The position numbers and the translations under genes were made by a program. Positions 9,325 to 21,300 of a stretch of 24,513 nt of DNA are shown here, piece by piece (position 1 is the first letter of the stretch; each line of letters starts with the position of its first letter). A model generated the notes under the pieces. That model searched no databases. It saw only the letters and a program-made list of their open reading frames with translations, and was not told where the DNA came from. This DNA comes from Apostichopus parvimensis (Eukaryota; Echinodermata; Holothuroidea; Aspidochirotida; Stichopodidae), in NCBI GenBank assembly GCA_000934455.1, contig KN886157.1:30127-54639 (forward strand), written 5' to 3'.

Positions 9325-12300
9325 GTATTTAATGTGCAAATGAAATTGAACCACATTCGAATCATTGCTGGCTTAGTTCTGTTGCTGATTATTCTTAAAA
9401 CGTGAAATTTATACTAGCCTAACGTAGTGAATAATGCCTGACAATAACATTAGGCTTTACTGAACAGGAAGGCAAGCAAGTCAACAGCGCATCATGTGTT
9501 GGGCTGCTGTAAAGTTAGACCAGTTAAACTTAGGGCAAAGCAACTGATTGTGACCAAAATGATGTTGTTTTTTTCTGTCTTCCAATGGAAGACTTTTCTA
9601 AGTTAGCCTAGGCTAGGACTAGCAAGAACTTGGAAGTTTCATAAACTATTGCCTACTGAAGTGATAGTGATAACGTAACATGTCAAGTATGAAGAAGGCT
9701 AATGTCTAACGAGATGCAAGTTAGTCAGCATAGGCTAGACCTTTACATAGGCTAGGGTTAGTTTTGTTATATCTCCTAACTAGTACTAGTAAGTGGGATC
9801 TAGTGCCATACCGTCATACCTTTTCACAATGGTGGGAAGGCTCAAAACCTAGGCCTATGGTGGAAAGGAACATTTAGGAATGGATTTTACTGTGGAGTGT
9901 GGTGTACAGGAATGTATCGGTGGAACTTTCTTTGAATCTTGTGGATGGGTAGGTACACCGTCTTCAAATGTGACGTTTCGCTGGATAGACTGAATTGTAG
10001 TTAAGACAAGATTGGAGAATTGATACACAGTCTTTAATGTACAGGTGGATTGAATAGTTGTAATAGTAAGTTCGTAAGAGACGATAAACTCTTCAAATAT
10101 GAATAATAGTATAATAGTTAATCAAATTAAATTAGTCGGATTGTTTTGTAAAAGGTCCGATTCTGATTGTCGATTTAAATGACCGATTTTGCGGGCCTAG
10201 GTAGAGTGAAGCAAAGCAATATACAGTGCATACAATGCACCCACAATAATGTGCTCTTTCCACCATACAAAAAGTGCTTTACCACCGTGGCAGTACCATG
10301 GCGGAATGGCACTTTTTCCATGGCAGAAAGAGCACATTTTTTATGGTGGAAAGTACCGATCACGGAATGACTCCGCCCTCATCTTAGTAATTACTAGTAG
10401 GCTTAAGCCTACTAGGCCTGTTTCAAAACTAGTAGTAGTAGTAGTATGATATAAAGTATAAGGCTCAAGGTGTCAACTGCAACAATTTTTTTAGTCATAG
10501 CCAACTTTTGTAGGCATAGGCTATCCTAATTGTCATACAGTAGCATCAAGCTTAACAATTTAGATTAAACACAGACTGACAAGTGATAGAGCAAAGGGAA
10601 GCATCTGAAAGATATCACAACACAATGCCATGCAAAATATCAAACGTTAGGCCTCGATTAGAATATTGAAACTGGAATTACGTAAAGGGTGTTCTCTTAG
10701 TCTTGCAAATTGAAATTTTTTGTTATTTCCAATTTCTTGAAGACAAAGTGATTAGTCCTATCTTTGAAATGTAGGCTGAGCTTATATATACATCCAAGTT
10801 AATCATGGTTTCCATGTGACATAATTTGTAAACTGCTTTCGGCATCTAACATCAGTCAGCAACTTTTACAGTTCACATCCTCTAAAGGCTATTTATAATG
10901 CCTTTTAACTAACATGTTTTAGGCCTATGTTTTCAACACTGTCCTTGTTATTGCAGGCTGGATACTGTTGTTATTTCTCTTCCTGGTTGAAAATCATTTG
11001 ACAACCAAACACAATTGCATAACAATGACTAGCCTGTAGAATTGGTACCATTCCTATATGGGCACATGGCCTTTTGAAACTTGGCTCCGTTAAGCGAAAA
11101 AATCTGGACGTGTTAGTAAAAGTACAGTAATGACTTTGTGGAGATATACTGTAGGTGTCATATATTCTTTAGTAAGCCCTGTGAACTGTTCGAAATTAAG
11201 AGTATACATATTAGCAAAACCTATTCTTACCCCCATTAACATTATTTAACAATCCTTGACATTCAATAGTTGTTGTAGTTGCTAGTCTTTTGCCAGAGGA
11301 TCATCTTATTCTCACTTTGCCAAGTCAGCCTCCATAGCCATTCCTCGTATTTCCTACTTGCATTAAAGTGTGTAAATCAGGAACATCAGAAACAAATGAT
11401 GTTCTTTTTTTTTGTATCTATAGGCTTGGTTCCAGCTGAATCTGATGTAGATGGAGATGCACCAGTTGTCGATGAAGATATTGGCAAAAGCAGGGATGGT
11501 TCAAAGACAGATGATGAAGTTGTTGAAAGGTAATTGATACAAATGAGCGTCAAAATGAAACTACAACATGCCATCAGGAAATTACTCTGTAAACCTGAAC
11601 AACAGAACAAAAGAAAATGACTGCTAATTGTTGCTTACAAAATGTACTTTTCTGTTGGTTGCACACATATCACTTCCTTTAAAATGTGGATTACGTCATG
11701 GCTGGAGTAACTGACTGTGTAGTGTGGAGTGAATTTTGTGTTTATTCGAGATTGGTCCAACATGTTTTACATTTTCATCACTTTCCTTCATTCTATATGC
11801 AAAGCGTAGGCCAATGGGATTTCAGTAGTCCAAACTTGGATCAACGTTCAAAATTTTTAGTGGAAATTCCAGAACTCAAATTGTGCAAACACTCTGACTT
11901 TATGTCAGATGACTATACTCAAAAGCTTGCGATTCCACATTATACAAACAATCATTGCGCGATGTCATTAGCAGGAGCAGCGTGTTGGAATGAAAATTTG
12001 TATCCCTACTGTACCGGCATGACTCCCCAAAGAGAAATAATAAACTGGAATACACATTCAGGGTACACCAGTAACATACAACTTTATAAAAAGTGTTAGA
12101 TTATATAGATTTTACAGGATTTGTATTGTTGAGTCAATACAAGGTGTTGTGAAATTTCATTTTGTTGCCCATGAGTCTGTTGTGAACTGTAAACTAGATA
12201 TCCCAATTTCTAATGTTCTTACGTCTTCTAATCATTTGAAAATGGTTTTACGTACTTCTGAAAGAATTATGCAAGGTTTCAAACAGTTTTTAAATATATA

Positions 12301-15300
12301 ACATTTGAGCTTTTTCCCATATTGAGGTGGGAAAAGCCACCTGGTAAATACCAGCCTAAGTTTGGCTAAAGAAGTTGAGTTTTTCATTAAAATGTTCTTT
12401 TCTGTTGACATTCGACAACCTGGATCATGATTGGTATAACGTTTGAGTAGTTATTCAAATAGAATATGTAATTTAATTCAAACCCGGCTGTGTGGGGAAT
12501 GAGATTGAATGGCATTTTTGTTTTGTTTCTTTTGTCATAACTATCCCACTTTCCTATTTACTCATTTAGGGAGGAGGAAGCTATAAAATTAGACGGTCTC
12601 AATGTTTCACAGATGAAAGAACTGAGAGAACAGTCCGAAAAACATGTATTCCAGGCTGAGGTTAACAGGATGATGAAACTTATCATCAACTCCTTGTATA
12701 GGAACAAAGAGGTAAGAATTGATTTGTGTGTTTATATCTAAATATAACTGACTGCTTTATATCAAGTCAGTTGTATACTTCAAATGCTACTGCACCGGCA
12801 TGACTCCACAAAGAATGAACTCTGAAAAATGGCAGTAAGAAGAGGAAGATTGTGCTTGGCTATAGAAGTGATGAATTCAGGGGTTATAACTAAATAATTT
12901 GAAATCTTTGCTTGTGATTCTACTAAATTGTTGTTATTCAAATCTGTATTGTACAGTACTGGATAAGTGTTTTGAATATTACTCTCCAGGTAACAAGTTA
13001 GTGTTCAAGTTTTATATAGCAGCTTTAGAGACTTTTGTCTCTTGTTATATATTATGGTTTAAGTGTTAACAAGTGCTGTGCATCTTTAAACTTTGTATTA
13101 ATTTATTCGTTTGGCATTAAACTCAGCTGTGCTATGTACTACTGGCTAAGTTATCTCCCCTACTCACGGGATCTGGAAGAGTTTGGTTACAGTTGAATGA
13201 AAATATAAAATAGGGAGTGATTTATATGTAAGCACATAATAAAATATATTCAATAGGATATGTTGTAAAGGTGCTGCTATTATATGTGGTAATCATAGGA
13301 ATTATCTTTTGATTGTTCGTTGCTTGGTAAAGATGTCTCGCTCTCACTCGTTTTGCTTCACAGATTTTCTTGCGTGAGTTGATTTCTAACGCCTCTGATG
13401 CCTTGGATAAAATTAGGTTACTATCCCTCACAGACAAGACGGCGCTGGATGCAACAGAAGAATTATCTATCAAAATAAAGGTAAACAACTTTGTATGAAA
13501 CTTACTCTTGTCCTGATGAGAAGTTTGAAACTGTATGTATATTAGATCCTCCTGCAAGCAGGAACTCGCGAAGAAGCCTCATTGGCTTATCAAAGCCGCA
13601 AGCTGACTGAAGTCAGTCTCTTACATTCATATTTAACGTCCATGATTATGAATTGATAATTGTCAACAACTCTGTAACTGGACGACATACATTAATCTGG
13701 GAGTGACTCGAACCGGGGACCTTATGATTGAAAGGCACCGGCGTTAACCACTGAGCTAACACTCCAAACTAATTGAAAGTTTTTCCCACCATTTTAAGTG
13801 CAGATGTCCCTCTTTCCCTCATGAACAATATTCAATTCAAAAGAAGAAAGTGCCGCAGGACTATACTTAGTTGTTTCCAGCCCTAAACTCTCAATTTGTT
13901 TTGCAGCCCTATGCTCTCAGTAGGGATAAAATTTGATTGGTTGGTTTTTTGTTATAAACGCTCAATGGAATTTAGCCTTCATACTTTTATCGTGTTTGTA
14001 ATATCACCAGGCTACATGTTTGATGCATTATTGTTTTGTCCTTACAGGCTGACAAAGAGAATCATATGTTACATATCACAGACACTGGTATTGGAATGAC
14101 CAGGGCCGATCTTGTCAACAACTTGGGTACCATTGCCAAGTCTGGAACAAGTGAATTCTTTGAGAAACTTGCTGTAAGTACAAACTTTCAAAACATTTTA
14201 ATCCTTCCTTTAAGAAGCACAATTCCTCAAGACGCTTGTACCTAATTCCATCCACAATGTACAAAATATTGAACGAAATGAGAATGTCATTGATCAGACT
14301 AATATTCTTCAAGATTTTCCTCTATGCGGTCAGTTGGTGGTTACTCAATGAACATTTTTTATGGGAGATAGGTGGTCTACCAGACACATTTCTTATAATA
14401 TTATGATCATATCTAAAGCAACGGAATGTACTTTTTACAGCTTGTTAATTTTTCTTAACAGTCTGTTGATGCCGGTGAGGCAAATGATCTGATTGGTCAG
14501 TTTGGTGTTGGTTTCTACTCATCTTTCCTTGTTTCTGAGACCGTCATTGTGACCTCCAAGCATAACGGTGATAAACAATACATCTGGGAATCCAACTCTA
14601 ATGAATTCTCCATCGCAGATGATCCAAGGGGAGATACCTTACTTCGTGGTACCACCGTCAGGTAAATAAATGCAATGATGAACAACCCTTTCAACTTCTC
14701 TACCTTCCATTTGCTAAATTCAGAAGTCTTAAAATTTTTGACAAATTGTTCTTAATGGAGCTAGATGTACTTTACGAGAGTCATCTCTGTAATTATTGTG
14801 CAGGCTGTGATACACTGGGTACTTAAGTTAATGAATAAATTATGAAAATTTAAATGAGAAAGTTTGTTACTAGTATGAGGAAGCTTTGAAGAAATGAAGG
14901 AAATTGTCTTAATAATGTAGCCATGCTTTAGTTTTGGAAAATACCAGCAAGAGGAAATCCTTTCTTCTTCTTCTTCTTCTTCTTCTTCGCTGAATTGTAT
15001 GCTGTAGAATCTTTACCGTGTCCAACATCTTTGAACATATGACCTTTTTGAAAGTACTGGATGTTACTCAGTATTTAACCTTCTCAATATATATCTATTC
15101 TATGTATAGCAAACCTCTATACAGTATCCCATTCCATACCACTTCGTAGCTTTGTGGCTTTCATTTAGTTTTTTTTCTTTAAAATTTTCTTGCTTGTTTT
15201 AATCTCAGTTTGTTACTGAAAGAAGAGGCATACGATTACCTTGAACCAGACACCATTGAACAATTGGTGAAGAAATACAGCCAGTTCATCAACTTCCCCA

Positions 15301-18300
15301 TCTATCTGTGGTCTAGCAAGGTAAGGTTCACAGACTTCATATTACAGTTCTCTTGTTCAGCCAGCAATTCATAGAATGGCTAAGCAGACATTTTACTGGA
15401 CAAATTGATCGTGCAAGAATGTAAGCTTGTGAAGACAGATGGAGCCATGCTATACAACAATTGCTAGGTTCCATGTACTGTATCTGGTAAAGAAAGTGTA
15501 CTTGGGTTCATGCAACTGTCAGGAATTTATTCTCTTTCACACAATTGTTAAACAAGATTTACTACCCAGCAACTTGCTTATTTTTAAAACAATACCTGTA
15601 AAGCATTAAAGACTGTTGGTCAGTATCGGATCTAGAATCCCTGTTGTGATGGATAATTTGGTGTTTAATTTTGTTTTCTGAAAGTGACAGGGTAATTTAC
15701 ATATTATTTGAACAATTGTATATGTATGTGTAATCTCTTGTTGTAAGAGTTGAAGTGAAACTATCATGCAGTTATATGTAGAATACAAGGTAGGGCCTTC
15801 AAGTGGCTCCTACTTGTAAGGGTTGACACCTTGTAATTGACTTTACTCCTACAACCCTATCCTGTCCTGTCCAGTCAAATTTCAACTAACCAAGTATCAG
15901 GACTAAAGAATCACTATCGTGGGAGAATAAATTTCATTTTGTTTTTCCATATCTGTTGCGATATGATCTGATACTACAGGAATGGCATAAAACTTTGATG
16001 TTGTTTACCAAGAGAAAGTGATTTTAATTTTTATCATCCCAGACTGAAACTGTTGAAGAACCAATTGAAGATGATGAGGAAGATGCAGAAGCTGTAGAAG
16101 ATACAAAAGAAGAAGACACTAAAGAAGAAGGAGAAGAAGAAGATGAAGGTAACAATAAAAAAGGAACATTTTAATCCATCTATCAATGATGAGATATGAA
16201 CTCTAGTCTCGACCTGCGCCAATTTCCATGACCGATATATATCCTAACTTACCGTGCAAAATCAGGGTTGGAAGCTATATTATTGTCATTTTACCCATAA
16301 GGCAGCTTACTGTGCTTGGATTATTGTGCAATGTCATTCTTTCTACTTTTTTTTTTTTACAATTTTTTTTACATCCTTGTATGATTAAAGGCATTGAAGA
16401 CTCGCCCCAAACGGCGTGCGGCCATCTGAAAAAGTTAACTTTATGTTGCTTGCAAGTGACGTCTTGTTTGTGTCGCTACAAAATGCAGACAGTAATGAAA
16501 CGTGATACCTTAATTGTTATCTTTAGCTGTATCGTTTGTATACTGTGCTGTGGGTATTGACCGCAGCTGTATGTACTGACTGTACACTAGTGTCTAATTA
16601 TCGACGGTACAAGCTGTGTGTGTATTTTCTGGGATCGATGGTGGTGTTTAACACTTCTGTTACACCTCATTCAAAACTAGGTCAAATTACCGGCATTAGA
16701 CGTTTCTTTTTGCGTGAGTCTTTACACCCTTTAATGCTGTACTCATCTTCCCCTTCTTGTTGTTGTTGTAGATGTGGAAGTAGAGGAGGAGGAAGAGGAA
16801 GAAGACAAGCCAAAGACCAAATCTGTTGAGAAGACCACCTGGGACTGGGCACTGATGAATGGCAACAAACCTATCTGGACTAGAAAGTGAGTGCTGCCTC
16901 TGCTTGAATTCATCATGGAGCCATTTAGATGTTTCGTTATGTTTCTTAGAACTACGGGAGGATTAATTGTGGTATTGAATTCTTGCATTTGTGCTAAGGT
17001 TTTGTATTGATACTAGCAATTTAAAAAGTTCTGTGATGTGTATGATAAGTGTGTGCCTGGTTAATATTTTGTTGCTTAAATTCGATGATAGATTGTAAGT
17101 TACATATTCATCCAAAAAATTAAAAACAGTTTACTGCACAGTAGTGATCCAATGTGCATGATATCTTTAGCAGAAATGAACTTAGTGACAGTGACAATAT
17201 TCATCTGCCAATTCCTTTCAGATGCATTCCTCTGTAAATCATTGAATAGAAGCACAACAATCATGGTTTTCATAAAACCAACGTATTGCAAAAATAGTAG
17301 TTGTGGTTTTAGGTGTAGTAGCTAGTTAAAGCAACATTCCATTTTCACTCTTTAGGGAGATAAACAGATTTAGGTAGAAAGGTTCATGAGTTAGTTTACT
17401 TTACTTTACAATTCCAACAGCTCATTTGTTTGTCATAGTTCCTGGTTTGATCAAGTTAATCCAGCTCTAGAAGGAATCCACTGTATTTATCACTCCCAAA
17501 GTACCTACAAAAATCATGGAGTGGATTTACTTGACTTGTGACTTTAAATATCAAGACCCGTAGATTTTCCTCTTCTCATATTTCTTTTGTTAGGAGATAA
17601 ACCTACCTCTCAATATTCAAGAAGGTATAGCAGTGTTTCCCCAATTGCTTTTTCTACAATTTGTTGTACATACCTTTAGAATAGTAAAATAGGTTAACTA
17701 ATCATTGTATACCTTTCTCACAGTGCAAGGGAAATTGAAGATGAGGAATACAGTGAGTTTTACAAGTCCTTCACCAAAGATTCTGATGATCCACTAGCAA
17801 AAACTCACTTCAATGTCGAAGGTGAAGTGACCTTCAAGTCTATCCTCTTTGTACCTGGCAGTGCCCCAAGTGAGATGTTCAAAGATTATGGCAAACATTT
17901 TGATAGCATTAAGGTAAGCTACCATCGATATAATGTGTACATGTTGAATCTATAGCAGGCATGAGCTTTTTCCGCAAATTCATGGAATATCCGTGTTTTC
18001 TTTTCTTCCTCGGGACAAAAACAATTTTCCTAACACACTGTAGCATACTCAAACTGGAGCCTATACCGCAATTTTTGCAAAGTTCTGTGATTTTTTTTTA
18101 CCACCGGCTCATCCCTGATATAGAAAACCTTGCTTTCCTCTGGTATTTTTATGAGTTTTAGATTTGTTGTTAGTTGTAAAATCTCCATTTGTAAACTTTT
18201 GCTCTTAAAATCTTGGGCATACAGATCTTCTAACATGAAGGGTGTTTTGTAACTGTTCTTGTTATGGATAATTAAGTCATCTCAGCAGATATTTAACAAG

Positions 18301-21300
18301 TATACCTAGAGAGTTGACTGGGTAGGTGAAAGAAGGCATGGGGGATAACAAACTGTTGTTTAGAAGGGATTTGCTTTGTCCTTGCACTCACTGTTGTCAT
18401 TGCAGTCCTGCCATCATGATAACAATCCATTGGTTTATCTTCTTCCCTACAGCTGTATGTGAGGAGGGTATTCATCACTGAGGACTTTGAAGATATGATG
18501 CCCAAGTACTTAAGCTTTATTAAGGGTGTTGTTGACTCCGATGACCTGCCTCTCAATGTCTCCAGGGAAACCCTGCAGCAACACAAACTTTTGAAAGTCA
18601 TTAAAAAGAAACTTGTCAGGAAGGTAAGTCACAATTGTTCATAAAAACTTGTGTAAAATATAAAAAGGAGAGAAAGGATTTTCTGGACAGTGTCCAGTTT
18701 TCTGCTGAATAGATTTACGCTGTTTTCCTAAAGGGAAGGACTACGTTTAGTATACAAGGAACCTGAAGATTTTAGTCTATCATACTGGACATTTCTTTTG
18801 AATTTTGTACTGTTTCAAATTTCCAGTATTAAAGTACGGTGTTGAGTGCAGTAACTCTGTATAGACTTGTTATCATTCATCCCACACTGTCATGCTCTCA
18901 TCTTGTAGATGTGAAAACCTAAAAACGTAAATAATGTGTATAGCGAAATGGTTTCTTTTGCATTTGTCTCTCTGATTATATATATCCATGTCTTTTCAAT
19001 TCTCTTATATTGAACAATAAAAGGAATTATTCTGATATGTAGATTGTAATTGCATTTTCTTGTTTTTGACACAGACACTGGATATGATTAAAAAGATTGA
19101 TGCAGATGATTACATCGAGAAGTTCTGGAAAGAATTTGGAACCAACATCAAGCTCGGAGTCATCGAGGACCACAGCAACAGAACTCGTTTGGCTAAGTTG
19201 GTTAGATTCCAGTCTTCTAACTCTGACACAGAATACGCTAGTTTAGAAGAATATGTGGAGAGGATGAAGGAAAAACAAGAACACATTTACTTCATGGCAG
19301 GCAGCAGCAGACAGGAGGTGAGCCAATACAGATAGGAAATCATTTTGTGCTTATACTTTCTATCACATCTGTCTTCTTCTTGCTTAGAGGCAAATAAGGC
19401 CTCAACAGAGCGTCTCCATTCATCTCGGTCGGCAGCTGCGTTTCTGGCCTCATTCCAGGATCGCCAACCAGCCCCCTCTCTCTCTTTGTCTACTGTCCTG
19501 TGCCATTTTGTTTTTGGTCGCCGTCTCTTTCTCCTGCCCTCTGGTGCCCAAGTCATGCTGATGTTGCTGTCGTTGTAAGCGTTTTGGCGCAATATAAGCC
19601 CAATGAATTTCCATCTTCTTTTCTTAATTTCGATGCTTATACTTTAAGTGGCACTTGTTGACCAAAGAAATGACTAACATAATTGTGGACAATAAGTTCT
19701 GACTTATTTGTCAAATTGTGGAAAATTATGTCAAATTGTGGAAAGGAAGGAATAGTAAGAATCATTTTAAAAGTTAACCATGATACTTAAGCACAGGATG
19801 CAGGAAGTTTTGTGCATTTGTGGAAAGTTAGGTTACGACTTTACCTGACTCTCATCTTCCTGTGATGAAAATTCATCAGAGGATCTTTACTATTCTGGGG
19901 ATATTTGTTAAGAAGTACAAACAAATAGCTCACTGGGAAAACCAGGAGACATCAGAAGTTTTAGTTTCATGGAATTTTTTGAAAAAAACAAACAATTTTT
20001 TTCGCCATTCATTGCAGGTCGAATCATCACCATTTTCAGAAAGGCTTTTGAAGAAGGGATATGAAGTTTTGTACCTTACAGAACCTGTTGATGAATACTG
20101 CATCCAGTCATTGCCAGAATTTGAAGGAAAGAAATTCCAGAACATTGCCAAAGAAGGTCTCGTTGTAGATGAATCTGAGAAAGCCAAGGAAAGGAAAGAA
20201 GAACTAGAGAAGGAATATGAAGGCTTGACCGAATGGCTGAAGGAAACTGCTTTGAAAGATAAGGTTGGTACTTCTTTCCCTCGGATTTCTGTTTAGTTTG
20301 TTTGTTTTCTGTTTGATTATGTTTTTTCAGTATAATATTTTCAAAATTTTTTCCGGAGGCCATTTTCTCAAAAATATTTCACAATATATGAACAATATCA
20401 TGAAACTTGTGAACAACTATTGAAAGGGATTTGCTAGCTCAAAGTTAATAAAATGTTTCTATATTTTACAAAGGAAGACTGTGCTTTCTGTATATTGTAA
20501 GATTCCTTGTAAATGACATGAGTAAATGACATGGTTGATGCCCACAAGGAATTCCTACAAATCTTTTCTGGTTCTCACTTAATTCTTGGACAAATTTAAC
20601 TTACTTGCTCGACATAAGTCAGATAGTTACATAATTTAGATTTCTGAGCAAACTGTATGGCAAGGAATCACACAGCTAACTGGCTTTCTGGTTAACTGGT
20701 TCTGGCTAACTGGTTTTCATCAGATCTGCTTGGAAACTGGAAAGGATATTATAAGAAATATTTCAGGTGATTTTGGAAAAGGACCCAAACTTTGTTTAAT
20801 TCTGACCTAGCTATATATACTCACGAAGATGTAGATCTCTTCAATTATAAAACCATGAATGCTTCAGTTTTACATCCATTTGTTACATAACAACTTATAA
20901 ATGGATTAACTCAAAATAGTAATACTTTGTCCCACAGAGATGATCCGAATTATAGTTATTTCCTTTGCAAAGCAGGCAAATTGCTATACGAGTGCAAATA
21001 TGGGTTGCAGTTTATTGGACTTTTCGTACACCTATGGTAGTATTTTATAGAACCTTCAAACCACAAAATTTGTAAACTTCCCTGAGTTGGTATTGTATCT
21101 TAGTGAGAACTTAGAAATCTGCCTTTGGCTAGCTATGCCACGGAGTAATGCTACATTGTTACACATGAGCCCACCAGAGTACTTGTAGTATTGCTCTGGC
21201 TGGCATACTCCTTAAAACAAATTAACAAGCTTACTTTTGTTTTCTCTTATGCTTGATAACTCTCCACAGATTAAAGATGCTAAGATCAGTAGCCGATTGA

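Larger units (their letters stand above)
9325..11423 (+). other. Endoplasmin intron 1
   Basis: 2099-base intron with no coding similarity. It holds TAGGCTAGG-type words around 9600-9770, a long foldback (10248-10338), a 22-bp palindrome (10394-10415) and a short (TAG)n run (10430-10446). Large first introns often carry regulatory elements; none can be named here with confidence. Confidence 0.8.

Noticed and set aside
10175-10449. Three overlapping small open frames in intron 1
   Set aside because: They come from the foldback sequence, which gives similar frames on both strands; no gene evidence.
11686-12099. 137-codon open frame in endoplasmin intron 2
   Set aside because: No recognisable domain or conserved motif, no promoter or splice context, and exons 2 and 3 join in phase without it. 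A rare extra exon or a repeat fragment cannot be fully excluded.
13698-13766. Functional tRNA gene on the minus strand
   Set aside because: Pol III boxes and an acceptor-like pairing exist, but the 3' strand of the T stem is missing and a SINE body follows.
16228-16560. 110-codon open frame in intron 8
   Set aside because: It crosses the boundary of the TTAA-flanked element and has no recognisable similarity.
18459-19335. Separate short genes at 18459-18644 and 19060-19335
   Set aside because: They are endoplasmin exons 11 and 12 read through into intron sequence, not independent genes.
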